Shown: in pieces, positions 26,116 to 37,116 of the stretch | Position numbering within the stretch: the first letter of the stretch is position 1 | Layout of the letters: every line of letters begins with the position of its first letter | Assembly: GCA_905182985.1 (NCBI GenBank) | Contig: CAJJDN010000167.1 | Coordinates: 1 to 59,063 of the forward strand | Reading direction: 5' to 3' | DNA length: 59,063 nt | DNA from: Paramecium sonneborni | Lineage: Eukaryota > Ciliophora > Oligohymenophorea > Peniculida > Parameciidae | Program-made: the position numbers and the translations under genes | Notes under the pieces: model-generated | Databases searched by the model: none | What the model was told of the DNA's origin: nothing | The model's input: the letters and a program-made list of their open reading frames with translations, nothing else

Positions 26116-27348
26116 TCATAATGCAATTGATGCACTTGCCAACATTGTTGTAGCAATTCCTATCTTGAATATGAAATTAAGCATCTTTTAATGTACTTAT
26201 TCAGAAGTGACATTCTTTTTGTTGTATTCCCAATTCTTTAATTGCAAATCCATAATCTCAAACCATAATTTAGGAACCCATGCTAAAAGTATACAAACTG
26301 TATAACCATGTGGTAATTAAGGACTTTCTTCATATGAACATAAAGTCTAATATGATTTATAAGGATTTTCATGATGATCTGAATGTCTTTACAATTTAAA
26401 GAGTAAGTAATTAGATAATCTATGAGGAGCATTCCAACTATGACGTATATCAACTTTTTCATATTTTCCAGGTTCTATCTCTTTTCTGCTTAAACCATAA
26501 TGTTCTATATAGTTAATAGTTTCTAGATAAACAACACTATTAATCACAGTTCCTAAGAAATAGGTACATCCTAAAAGGCCAAAGTAATAGTAAAATATAT
26601 AAGGAATAATAAAATAGGAAATAGTATACCTAGAATATTATTAAATTAATTACCATATCATTCTATTTTATATTCTAATGACTGATCCATATTTCTTTTA
26701 TACTAGATCTGCTTCATAGTTCCATGCTGATCGATATGAACCTGTTATTGTTTAAGGTAAGAAATGCCATATCTTTTATCCTTTTAATGAAGATGCTGGA
26801 TCTTTAGGAGTAGCAACATGTCTATGATGTCCATAAATGTGTTCTATTGCAAAATGGACATATAGGTTTCTAGCTAAAGTTATAGTTCCTAGAAATTTAT
26901 CTAGAAAATTATCTTTGTGAAACAATTCATGAGCTATATTGATGTTTGAAGCCGCCAAATTTCCACATAAAAATATTATCCCTAATTTATTTAGTAGATG
27001 GATCTCATTATTTAATAGAAAATTGATCATCCAAACCAAACTTATCCAATCGAAGATGACGCTTGCATATAATGGAAGCTTAAATTTCATCTCTTACTCT
27101 AATTTTCTATTTTTAATTTAATATATCATTTACATCTATTCATCCTTTGTTGGATTACGAAGATCTAATGAAAAGAATTCATCCAAAAATGGAATTAATG
27201 TATAAACAATCCAAATTGCTATCCAAGCATTTTCAAAGTATGATATCAATATCATAGCCATTGTATATAAAAATGGAACTGTGTAATATTGATAACTACT
27301 AAATATAAGTGAGTCATCATTGAAGATTTTTATTTTGCTGTTTTTCAT
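26116..27348 (-). CDS. alkB: alkane 1-monooxygenase (AlkB-type membrane hydroxylase)
   Basis: 402 aa after removing a 24-nt intron (26630-26653), close to the length of bacterial AlkB. It belongs to the integral-membrane di-iron hydroxylase/desaturase family, which oxidises the terminal methyl of alkanes or similar chains at the ER-type membrane. The diagnostic His boxes are all visible: HELFH (in NINIAHELFHKDN), HIYGHHRH, NYIEHYG and RHSDHH. There are about six hydrophobic helices, starting with SSYQYYTVPFLYTMAMILI. Codon use, TAA/TAG as Gln and the microintron show it is a resident ciliate gene, not contamination. The intron is a multiple of three without TGA, so it could be retained, adding eight residues. 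Substrate is inferred only. The next ORF begins 9 bp after its stop. Confidence 0.9.
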
Positions 27349-27522
27349 AAGTGTATTTTTTATATTATTATTTTATGACGCAGAATTTTTGGAAGTTGAG
27401 ATAATAATTTATTCTAAAAAACTGAAATCATTTATATATTGATATATTCTGTTTATAATTATTTTATTAATACATTTCATTTTAATTAATCTATTTGTAA
27501 TTATTTTTTTTAATATTATATA

Positions 27523-28479
27523 ATGGGTTTATGCCACTCAAATTCTAAATTTCAAGGATAAATCCACTTCGAAATGACTCATGCTGATTACTAAAATGGA
27601 TATTATAATGGTGCAGTTCTAATTGGTAATCCTAATTTAGAGAACACTTAATACGTATATGTTAATCTGATTGGGATTGAATAAATTACTACAAAAGGAT
27701 TCACAGTTACCAATTAATTTCTTGATGTCAACCTTATAAAATTGAAATTAAATGGTGAACCTTAACTTCATATCCCTTTTGAAAAACAAATAGATTGGTA
27801 ACCTATTTATCAGAATTACTATTCCATTATTTCTGATTAAACACTCTCAACAATCATCTATCTAGAATGCTACTTAGCTGTAATTATTAATATTAATAAA
27901 AGAAAAGTTCTTCAGCATCTTCATTAAGTAATAGCGTTGTTCCTAATACTCGATAAATTTATGTTGTTAAAACAAAAAAGGATAGATATGATACAAAAGC
28001 CATTTCTCTCATTTATGAACCTAAATTTGCAGGTTTTGCACCTATTATTTAGTTCAAGTTTTTATTATTAATAATTTTTATAGTTTAGAAAAGGATGTGT
28101 ATCGAATTGGTGAACATCTAAAAGGAAAATTAATTATAGATAACACAAAATCTCAATATGTTTTAGTCAAAAATCAAATAACAATTCTTTAAATTATTGA
28201 TTTACTATTAAAGAATGATACCAAATATAAAAGAGTAAATTTATTTATAATTAATAGTTACTTCCTTAATCAATGATTTAATAAAGATTAGATAATATGC
28301 ATAGTGAAAAAAGAATCATAGATATTGATATAAGTATCACTTAATCCTTTAAGGATGTTTGTTCTTATCCAGGAAAATTATATAAGGTTAATTATGTAGT
28401 TCAATTGGAATTCATGTGGGAAGATCAAAAAACTTATACAATGTCCAGTGATATCACAATTATTAATGAAAATGATTGA
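27523..28479 (+). CDS. arrestin-like protein
   Basis: 294 aa with three introns: 23 nt near 27881 (after LECYLA), 26 nt near 28061 and 23 nt near 28236. The N-terminal half has the arrestin-fold signature: MTHADYQNGYYNGAVLIGNP matches the beta-strand/turn in which arrestins and Vps26-like proteins read 'Y.pGe.v.G.v.l', followed by ITTKGFTVTNQF and a basic/Ser-rich linker. The C-terminal half (NLEKDVYRIGEHLKGKLIID, then SYPGKLYKVNYVVQLEF) fits the second sandwich. Arrestin-domain proteins act as cargo adaptors in endocytosis and sorting; a role here is inference. Ends at TGA 28477-28479. It faces the Alba-like gene convergently, stop codons 48 bp apart. Confidence 0.7.
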
Positions 28480-28527
28480 TTTAAACTATATTTGGTATAT
28501 TTAAACTATTATTTATGTAATTATTAA

Positions 28528-28900
28528 TCAATAATTAAATCCACCTCTATATTTTATATTTCCTCTAATATAATTTTATTCTTAAAAGTCATTGTCATCT
28601 TTTTTTTGTTTATTTTTTCTTCTTTAATTTTTTTTCTCATTTCCATTAGCTCCAAATTTTGAATCAAATGCTTAAGCAAATCCATGTAATCCATCAGAAA
28701 CCAATTCTTCATCATCTCCAATATAATTTTTTGGAATTCTTTTTTAATATTTATTTCTTGAAGTGCTCCACTTATTCTAGATATCATTTTATTGTGATTG
28801 TTATTAATCTTATTTCTATGTATATTCTATTTATATATCCTGTTATTTTTATTATTACCATTACTATTATTATTACTATTATTATTACTATTATTATTAC

Positions 28901-28939
<39 letters not shown>

Positions 28940-29376
28940 TGTTGTTACTATTATTATTATTACTATTATTATTATTATTACTATTTATTTTATTTCAATA
29001 CTCCATTATTTTCTGAGATATTTCTTTTTTATGATTTTTCATACTCTATTAATTATTGCAAATATTTTTCAACATAAGTATAAGGATTATAAACTTCATT
29101 TCCGAAGTCTAATACTTAAAAATTAATGATTATTCCACTTTCTTTACAATCCTATACATCTCTGATACTTCCACTTGACTTGATAAAATTTTTGTTATTA
29201 GGAAATTATTTCTTTAATAATTCTAAAACGCAAGTAGCTACACAAATATCTTCTCCTTATGCATCAATAATGATTAATTTAGATTCATTAAAGCAGTCTC
29301 TTAATTATAATATAGCTTCAAGAAAATATTTAGCTGCATCAATTTCTTTTGATCCTGAACTCTTTACTTTTATCAT
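28528..29376 (-). CDS. Alba-domain-like protein with poly-Gln tract
   Basis: 282 aa, no intron. Residues 1-95 (MIKVKSSGSKEIDAAKYFLE, then LIIIDAQGEDICVATCVLEL and IRDVQDCKESGIIINF) resemble Alba: beta strand, helix, beta strand with a G-[ED]-x-I-x-x-A helix, then two strands. Alba proteins bind DNA or RNA. A poly-Gln tract of some 45 residues follows (28855-28985), written as TAA and TAG with two CAA codons, which confirms this frame. The tail is acidic then basic and ends NIKYRGGFNY, like the RGG tail of some Alba proteins. The start lies 19 bp from the start of the divergent YIP1-like gene. Family call is moderate; the gene itself is secure. Confidence 0.7.
28859..28985 (-). repeat. trinucleotide tract (TAA/TAG/CAA) encoding poly-Gln
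   Basis: Seen on the plus strand as TTA/CTA/TTG repeats. It lies inside the Alba-like gene. Translation with the standard code gives spurious poly-Leu or poly-Ile ORFs here on the plus strand. Confidence 0.85.
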
Positions 29377-29395
29377 TTAATTAATTTTTATAAAA
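29377..29395. promoter_or_regulatory. 19-bp divergent intergenic region
   Basis: The only DNA between the ATGs of the Alba-like gene (minus) and the YIP1-like gene (plus). It is entirely A/T. Both promoters must sit here or within the coding sequences; no motif can be assigned. Confidence 0.5.
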
Positions 29396-30113
29396 ATGGA
29401 TTTTTTTTAGGAAGAAGAAGAAGAACATCCAGAATAAAAAGGATGTTGTGCCTTTTTAACAATTCGATATTATTAGCCATATTTTAATGTTTCTGAAGAT
29501 GATGTAATTGATAGAATTAAGGCTTCCTTTCTTCCATTTAAAAGAGACTTTCATGAACGTGTAGCTGGAAATCCTGATTTGTAAAAAAGCATGCATTTAT
29601 ATATATAGATGGGGTCCATTATGGATTAGTGCAACAATTATATTTCTTATCACTGCTGTTGCAAATATAAATTAAATGAATTTAGAAGGATAAACAAAAT
29701 ATTCTGTAGCTTATGTTCCTTAATCAGCTGCATTATTATATTGTATAAGTTTTGGAACACCAATTATCATAACAATTGTAATGAAGATTCTTGGTAGTGA
29801 TATCAGATTCTTTCATACTCTTTGTCTTTATGGTTATTCAATGTCTATTTTAATGCCTATAACTATTTTATGTGTTATTAGATATTATATTCTTTAATGG
29901 TGTTTAGTTAGCTATGGAATGATTAGCTCATCAATCTTCTTAATTATGGGAATGAGAAGGTATTCATTTTTTAATTAATTTAGAATTTTAGGGGATTTAG
30001 AATAAGCTAAAAGATATATCATTGTTGGAATTATTTTAGCTATGCAATTTAGTTTATATTTGATTTACAAATTAGTGTTTTTTAAAGTTATAGAAAAGAA
30101 TTCTGCGGAATGA
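29396..30113 (+). CDS. YIP1-family (YIPF-like) Golgi membrane protein
   Basis: 229 aa with one 28-nt intron at 29582-29609. The N-terminus is acidic (MDFFQEEEEEHPEQ), followed by the family signature region FLTIRYYQPYFNVSEDDVID, RIKASFLPFKRDFHE and NPDLWGPLWISATII, typical of YIPF proteins. Five hydrophobic segments follow: ISATIIFLITAVAN, AALLYCISFGTPIII, LCLYGYSMSILMPI, YGMISSSIFLIM and IIVGIILAMQFSLYLIY. YIP1-family proteins act with Rab GTPases in ER-Golgi vesicle traffic. A further 24-nt GTATTC...TTTAG stretch near 29960 could be a second, in-frame intron (221 aa then). Stop TGA 30111-30113. Confidence 0.88.
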
Positions 30114-30390
30114 ATTATTATTGTATAATTTATATCTTATTATATAAATCTTTATATTATTTATATATCCATATAAAATTATTTATATAATTGTTTTATT
30201 TTCTAAATTTAAATTATATTTCATTTAAATTTCTTTTCTAGAAATACACTTAATAACAAAAATTCTATAATAAAACCTAATCGTATATTTGTTTTATAAT
30301 CTAAATTATTATTAAATTTTTTTAGATTTCGTATCTAGAACTACATAACACAATCAATTATGATTAATAATAGTCTTAAAAAATAATCAA

Positions 30391-31721
30391 TCAATTTGTT
30401 TATATTAAACTGGAAAGATTCTAAAAATGAAAACGAGGAGTTAAAATATATCTTGAACTTGAATCGAAATCATTCATGAAATCATTCTTGAGTGTTCTAA
30501 TCATTTTAATAAGTAAGATATTATTTTTAATATCTTCATCATGAGTATGCTAAGATTTAGATAAAATAGATTACTAAAGTGGATTCATGTGCATCAATAT
30601 ATTCTTCATAGATTTAATGAATATTTTCTTGATTTTATAATTCAGCTTAGATTTCAGCTTAATGATCTTAGATTTATTATTCCATATCAGAAATCATTGA
30701 TTCTAATTCAGAGATTTATTGATTTAATTATTCAGTTTATTGATCAACATGTTCTAATAATCTTTCATGTAATTCTTATCTTTATTATTCAGCATTAAAG
30801 AGTACAATATTAGTATCAGCAAGATTTTATTCCCTAATAATAGTAATAATAATATTGATAACATATTAGCAAGCATGTCAACAACATAATTGACATGTTC
30901 TAGATTTCCAGTCTATTCTGGAATTTGGGCGAATGATTCTTTATTTGATAAAGAAAATTCAAGTACCAATAATTTGACTAAAGGGATTTGATTGTCCCAA
31001 TTATTCTTAAGCTTAATTTCTTATTTATAAGAATTCTGATCTAATATCTTCATAACTAATTTCTAATTCATTGTCTTATTTAGCAAATTTCGTTTATGGA
31101 GCAAGATCAGGCATTTTTGGTATGAGTTATCCAATTAATCCTTTAGATCTACGAATGATTCCACTAGACATAGTTATTTCACTTCTTCTTCTTTCAAACA
31201 TAGAAATCTATAAATAATAACTTGAGATATATAAACTTCATTCTCTCTAATTTACACTAAATCAGAAACGGTATTTTCAGTGACTTAAAGAATAGCTTAT
31301 TTTTCATCAATTATAGAAGCAAACTTATTAGTATAGTTAGAAAGTAGAGCAATTTTATTTTCTAACGAAGTAACTCTGTATTTGGAATCTTGAAGCATTC
31401 TTTAAGTATCTTCAATATTGTAGAGTTCTATTAAAAGATAATAAATTTAGATAAACCTGTATCACATTATGATTAGAATTCATCAGAAGTAAGAGAAGCA
31501 ACTTTAGCTTCCATATTATTTAGATAAATTAAGAATTATGTTTAATCATGTCCTAATAATGATATATATATATATAGATAACCTTTTCTAAGGAAGGCTC
31601 TTATTTATTTAATAAGATGTTATCCAACATAACCTTCACTGGCAATATTATCAATATCATCTTTATTCTAACCAACTTAATAAGCAGCTACTAAGTGTAA
31701 AACAATTTATATAAAAATCAT
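30391..31721 (-). CDS. secreted or membrane-targeted coiled-coil protein
   Basis: 386 aa after removing six introns of 25-30 nt (the first at 31553-31582). The chosen start, MIFIQIVLHLVAAYQVGQNK, gives a signal-peptide-like N-terminus and keeps the upstream exon (DDIDNIASEGYVGQHLIKQI) in frame. The rest is largely helical: heptad-like segments at RMLQDSKYRVTSLENKIALL and, near the C-terminus, ERLLEHVDQQTEQLNQQISE and LESMISDMEQQIQDHQAEIQ. I do not recognise the family. If the first exon were wrong, an internal ATG at 31514 would give a shorter cytosolic coiled-coil protein. Its start is 9 bp from that of the psuG gene. The stop is TGA at 30391-30393. Confidence 0.7.
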
Positions 31722-31730
31722 TAAATATTA
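31722..31730. promoter_or_regulatory. 9-bp divergent intergenic region
   Basis: The nine bases between the ATG of the coiled-coil gene (minus) and that of psuG (plus). No room exists for separate promoters or 5' UTRs without overlap into coding sequence. Confidence 0.45.
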
Positions 31731-32671
31731 ATGGATAATTTATTATAGATATCAAAAGAAGTTAGAGATGCATTAGAAAAAGGATAGGGAGTTGTTGCAT
31801 TAGAATCTACTATTATAACACATGGAATGGAATATCCAATTAATGTATAGACAGCTTTAGAAGTAGAGGAAGAAATTAGATCTAAAGGAGCTATTCCAGC
31901 AACTATTATTGTTATTTAAGGATAACTTAGAGTTGGTTTAAAACCAGAAGAAATTGAAGAAATTGGAAAGAATAAACATTAATATTCAAAATGTTCAAGA
32001 AGAGATTTAGCTTAAATTATTGCATAGAAAGGATATGGTAGTACAACTGTTGCAGCTACAATGATGATAGCTCATATGGCTGGAATTAAAGTATTTGTTA
32101 CTGGAGGAATTGGAGGAGTACATAGAGGTGCAGAACATAGTTTTGATATATCAGCAGATTTGGTTGAATTAGGTTAAACACCAGTAGCAGTAGTATGTGC
32201 AGGAGCAAAATCTATTTTAGATATACCAAAGACTTTAGAATATTTAGAAACTTAAGGTGTTCCTGTAGTTGGATATAAAACAAAACATTTTCCTAACTTT
32301 TTTACTCCAGATTCAGGATTATTATGTAGTACATCAGTAAATTCTTGTGATGAAGCTAGTAAATTAATTAAATCATAATTTGATTTGTTGAAACTTAAGA
32401 ATGGAATACTATTTTGTGTACCAGTTCCTTAAGATTAAGCGGCTGATGGTCTTATTGTTTAATAAGCTATTGATTAAGTATAATTTAAATATTTAAGTAG
32501 GCTCTTAAAGAATTAAATGATTAAAATGTTAATGGAGCTTTAGTTACTCCATTTTTATTGAAAAGAGTAAATGAAATTACAAATGGTATGAGTTCTAAAT
32601 CTAATGTTGCTTTAATCAGAAATAATGCAAGAGTTGGAGCTGAAATTGCTATTTAATTCTGTTCAAAATGA
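31731..32671 (+). CDS. psuG: pseudouridine-5'-phosphate glycosidase
   Basis: 305 aa after removing a 23-nt intron (near 32480), the normal length for PsuG. The enzyme splits pseudouridine 5'-phosphate into uracil and ribose 5-phosphate in pseudouridine salvage/degradation. Family blocks are all present: [19 protein letters not shown] at the N-terminus with the catalytic Glu, [71 protein letters not shown] and [20 protein letters not shown], then the C-terminal [18 protein letters not shown]. No partner pseudouridine kinase is visible in the window. Intron and Gln codons show it is a ciliate gene. Stop TGA 32669-32671, 13 bp before the convergent stop of the next gene. Confidence 0.95.
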
Positions 32672-32684
32672 TTGTTAATATTAT

Positions 32685-33082
32685 TCATTAGTAAAAATCG
32701 ATTATGATTCCCATATACCAAATAGTTTGAAATGCATAATATGTTAACCACAATATATCTTATTTCTGATACAATGTCTTGAAATTGTTATAATTACAAA
32801 AATGTAATAATGATAATGGTATCAAAGTTAGCCATGCCAATACTGCTGAAAAGGTACTGCTCTATATTAAACTCAAACTTAATAATCCTTTTATGCATTT
32901 TTAATTATACCTGCTGATCCATATAAAAATACTCTTCTTCTTGTATATTCACCTTATTATTTCTAATTCAAACATGAACCAAAAAATAATGTTCCATAAT
33001 GCAATAAATATAATATTAATATTGCTATTGCTACTGCCATTCTTTTTGGAATAAAACTTTCATTATCTTATTCATAACCCAT
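32685..33082 (-). CDS. small multi-pass membrane protein
   Basis: 124 aa after removing a 23-nt GTATAA...AAAAG intron near 32895. Start MGYEQDNESFIPKRM is followed by hydrophobic segments AVAIAILILYLLHYGTLFF, FLYGSAGLLSLSL, TFSAVLAWLTLIPLSLL and AFQTIWYMGIII, i.e. about four spans, with a basic loop (NQKQQGEYTRRR) between the first two. I do not recognise the family. The start is 20 bp from that of the divergent 657-aa gene. Confidence 0.7.
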
Positions 33083-33102
33083 TATTTAATATATTATTAT
33101 TT

Positions 33103-35122
33103 ATGGAGCAATATACCTGGCTTGAATTTTGTGTTAAACCATCCCTCATTAAAGAATATGTATATCAACTCTATCTAAATAGATGAAAGCTTAAGATTTA
33201 CCCAATTAAAGAGCACTCTTTTAAATATATCTAGATCATCTTCAATCTGTATGTTATGAAGATTCAAAATTCTAAGGAAAGAAATTTAAAAGACTCTTAT
33301 AAGTCATTTATCAAATTAATGACACATATACACCTATACTAAGTGATTTCTCTAAAAAGAATCTATAATTTGAACTTGTCTAACATTATTTCAAAGAAGC
33401 TTAATAAACCGAATACTATAAATTATTATTTTCAGCATACACTCTAGAATATTTAACTGAATATATCCTACATAAAGAAATCACTCCCGAAAGATTGAAT
33501 TCAATGATTAATCTTAAGGAATTAGAAACCTTTTTGACTATCTCTACAGAACCTATTGCTATTCTCAATGTTTAAAGATTAATTGAATTCTATATGCTTT
33601 AAGAAGAACATAACATTGAACATCTATTTTCTATTCATGATAAACTTCATAAAACCTTAGCTGAATTCCCAGTTGCTTATTCTACTCAAAAAATTGAAGA
33701 TTACAGATATATTATCTTATAAAGTAAAGATGAGTTATCTCCTGTTACTGATTCTGATGAATCATAAGATTAATAGACTGTTTCAAGATAAAACAAACCA
33801 GCTAATAGATCTTTTATTGAAAAAGAAATTTTAGATGGACCTAGTAGTACTAGAATCATTGTTATCTATCTTTAAAATGGCATATCCACTAATAATAGAG
33901 AATTACTCTTATAATTATAAAGAATAGTCAATGGAGCTGATCCGCTTGTTGATAAATTAATCACTATTTTCTTAAAAAACTGTTCTATTCCAGACATAGA
34001 TCAAATAATTAGACAATTAGATATTGCTGCAATCTCAGAAATTAATATTATCAGTATTGTTGCTTAATTAATATGTAAATTTGCTAATGGAAATAAAGAT
34101 GTTACCAAAGTACTCATAAATCTGATAAATAAATTCTATAAAACTTTATAAGATTAAACTAGAACTTTACAGGATTAAGTTAAAAGTATTTCAGAATTTG
34201 TAGATATCATTTAAAAATTACCTATATCTATGCCCTGCAAAATCGATTAATATAATTAAAATGTCTAATTAGCTTTATCATTAATTTTAAGTCACTCTGA
34301 TATAAAATTATTGCTTGAACCTATTTAGGAATTATTTACTAATTGTTTGGACAATCTAACTTTTTTTATTGAAAATTGCTTATCAAAATTTATTTTAGAA
34401 TAAATTTAAGCTTTAATTCTCAAATCTATTACAGAATACAATCCATTAGATTTCAATAATTATTATTCCTTAATGCCCATTTTAAATTAAGATTATCCAT
34501 CCTTTGAAATTAAATTACCTCATGATGTCAAAGTTAAGTTATTGATCAAATCTTTTAAAAGAGAAAAAATTGTCACAATCCAATAATTTGATCAAAGTCA
34601 ATTAGAAGATAAATTATAATTCAAATATTCAAAATTATACAAAAAATAATCCCTATTTCATTATAAAAATTAATAATATAATAAATCTATTAGATAAATC
34701 GTTAAATATTTTGAAGCTTATCTATATAGTCCACAATTTGAAGTAAGATAATATATAGCTGAAATTAGAGTTTTAGAATGTCTTTTTTAAAACTTTAAAT
34801 CTATTGGAGGTATTTAAATAAATAATTAAAAGCATCCACACATTCCTTAATTGCAAGTTAATTTATATGTTATACTTTGGAAAATGCAATATTTGAAAAT
34901 TTAGATATATCTGAAGAATTGGCTTAATTCTTTTTTGACGGAAGAATGATAGAAAAGATTTGTGCTGCAAATCGTCATAATTAACCTTTACTGAAATTAA
35001 TGGTTGAAAGACTTTAAGATCCAGATTGCTATGTGTTTAAAACGAATAATTTATTATTGTAAACTTAAGAGAAATACTTATCGCTGTTTATAAATTATTT
35101 AAGTGAAAAAATGGTAATATGA
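33103..35122 (+). CDS. large helical protein of unknown function
   Basis: 657 aa with two 23-nt introns, one near 33155 (after SLIKEY) and one near 34810. It begins MEQYTWLEFCVKPSLIKEY. The sequence is soluble, rich in Leu/Ile/Gln and predicted mainly helical, for example FETFLTIS-like LEFFLTIS runs, NIEHLFSIHDKLHKTL, IDQIIRQLDIAAISEINIIS and the C-terminal CAANRHNQPLLKLMVERLQD. No catalytic motif or membrane segment is visible. The helical-pair character could suit a HEAT/ARM-like or vesicle-tether protein, but that is only a guess. It ends at TGA 35120-35122, 21 bp from the convergent neighbour's stop. Confidence 0.7.
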
Positions 35123-35143
35123 TGTGAATATAAAATTTTAATA

Positions 35144-35604
35144 TCAAAGTTGATCACGAACTTTTAAGTAAGCTTATAAATCAAAATCAGGATCATCAAA
35201 TTATTCTATACATATTATAATATATAAATACCTTCCTCCTAAACATCTTCTTCTAAACCTTCACTTTCACTTGAACTCGATTCTTCTTCTTCTTCTGGCT
35301 AATAATCTTAGTCTTAATCATCTTCATTTTGTTCTTAAGGTTATTAGAAAAATTGTTAAGTATTCATTTATATTGGGGCCTATTAGCAAAAAGGATTAGG
35401 ATTTTATTGTTATTGTACTATTAAATTAGTGCCTTAGTTCCAAAACTATGGTTGTTGTTATTATTATTAAACTAAGTTGTTGAAGGGGTTCATAGTATTA
35501 TTGGGAACAGTGTAAAAATGTTAAGATTGATCAGGAGTATAAATGTATTAATTTTAAAAGCAAGGAGTTGAATGGGATTAAGAGTTATGATTTTCAAATT
35601 CCAT
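35144..35604 (-). CDS. Gln/Asn-rich acidic protein
   Basis: 144 aa after removing a 26-nt GTATTT...TATAG intron near 35220. The N-terminus (MEFENHNSQSHSTPCFQNQY) leads to a low-complexity Gln/Asn/Pro/Phe region, then an acidic stretch (EDDQDQDYQPEEEEESSSSE) and a tail FDDPDFDLQAYLKVRDQL. No fold is recognised. The short hydrophobic tail after an acidic run could be a protein-interaction motif; that is inference. Confidence 0.65.
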
Positions 35605-35820
35605 AAGCGCGAAATTTTATTAATATTAAAATACATTTTACTATATATTTTATTTATAATCTTTGCCTCTATATTAGAAATATAACATAATTTATATATG
35701 TTTATAATTTAAAAATTTTTAGAAGGCTTGCTCAATTTTAACTGTAAAAAGAAAAGTCTAGAATTTATTTATATATTATATATAGTATAATTTTGATTTT
35801 TTATATTTTGTAAATCTATC

Positions 35821-37116
35821 ATGTAATAATAAATCTGTCAAAAAGAAGGACATGATGAGGAGGAAGTGTATGTCTGTAATGAATTAAAATGTATTGAACT
35901 TAAAGAAAACAAACTTTTATGTTAAAAATGCTTATGTTTACATAAAGGGATGCATTTTAAAAAACTAAAGGAAAATGCTAATGTTAAATGCACTCAATAT
36001 ATTAACAGTCTTCAAAATGATTTAGATCATAATGAAGAATTAAAAAAAAATGTTGATCAATAAATTCAATAGATATAAGGAAAGATATTTCAAACTCTAT
36101 CTGATTTGAAGAAGAATATTGTCTCCTATGTTGATTAACAAAGTGCAATACTACAATAAAATAAAAATTAAGCAGAAAAGTTAATGCTAGATTAAAATCC
36201 TTAGATAGATTTATATATATATTTTGGCAAATTATCAAATGAAAATTTTTAAAATAAATTAGACATAAATAAATAACAAATTAAAAAATTGATAGATACT
36301 ACAATTAATGAATTAAATTTTAATATAGACTATATAAATCAACCAGATATTCAAAAACATAAAGTTATGGATTATGATTTGTAATAATTTACTTTAGAGT
36401 CAATCTTTTAGTAATAACTTCCTTATGAATATTGCGGGAAGCATTTCGCTTATAAATCCTCAATATGTACTCACTCTGAATGTTTAAATTAAAAAAATTT
36501 AACTTATCATTGTTTGAGATGCAGCAAGAGCCTTCATGTCGAACATTTTCAAAATGATTATTTATTAGAGTACGAATAATTAAAAGAATAACAAAAAGCA
36601 AAATGTTAATTTTTTTTAAATGAAAAATTAACAATTTACGAAAAATTTTAACAATTAGTAAATTAATAAATATCTCAGTTAAGACAAGAGCAAAAGAAAT
36701 AATATTAAAGTTTTGAAATAACAATTGAAAATATTAAAATTTTGGAATAATAATTTCAAAAGAGTTTATTTGTTTAGGATATTAATTATGTGTTTGGTGA
36801 TTTATTATTAAATTTAATTACTACAGAGGAAAAAGAATTAAATTAATAACTTAATAATTAATTCCAAACCTTTGTAGAATAACTCTAACTCTGCAAAATT
36901 TAAGAAAAACCTCTCTTTGTTGAGAAATGTAAGAATATTTAATCACATGAAAATGAGATTTAATAACTGAAGAAACAAATAAGCGGATTATAATAAGAAA
37001 TAAGTGATATGGATTAAACTTTAGATAATTGTCAATAATACATATAAAAATGTTGTAATAAATAACTTAAAATACCAGATAATCAAATACAACCATAAAG
37101 AAAAAGATACAAATGA
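35821..37116 (+). CDS. B-box-like zinc-binding, coiled-coil protein
   Basis: 431 aa, intronless, ATG 35821 to TGA 37114-37116. Two Cys/His clusters are seen: near the N-terminus C-x4-H ... C-x4-C ... C-x2-C-x2-H-x3-H (around QICQKEGHDEEEVYVC and LLCQKCLCLHKGMHFK) and near residue 200 (YCGKHFAYKSSICTHSEC then YHCLRCSKSLHVEHF). Both resemble B-box type zinc sites. Between and after them are Gln-rich coiled coils (LRQEQKKQYQSFEITIENIK). TRIM-like scaffold proteins share this plan, but no RING is present. The downstream part is repeated in an assembly duplication. Confidence 0.7.

Noticed and set aside
28860..28985. CRISPR-like or satellite array
   Set aside because: It is a trinucleotide coding tract with no spacers.
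28659..29126. 155- and 72-aa plus-strand ORFs rich in Ile/Thr or Leu
   Set aside because: They are the antisense of the poly-Gln tract and flanks of the Alba-like gene, whose minus-strand frame has family sequence and CAA codons within the tract.
26116..32671. Bacterial contamination, because of AlkB and PsuG
   Set aside because: Both genes use TAA/TAG as Gln, share the local base composition, contain microintrons and sit between ciliate genes.
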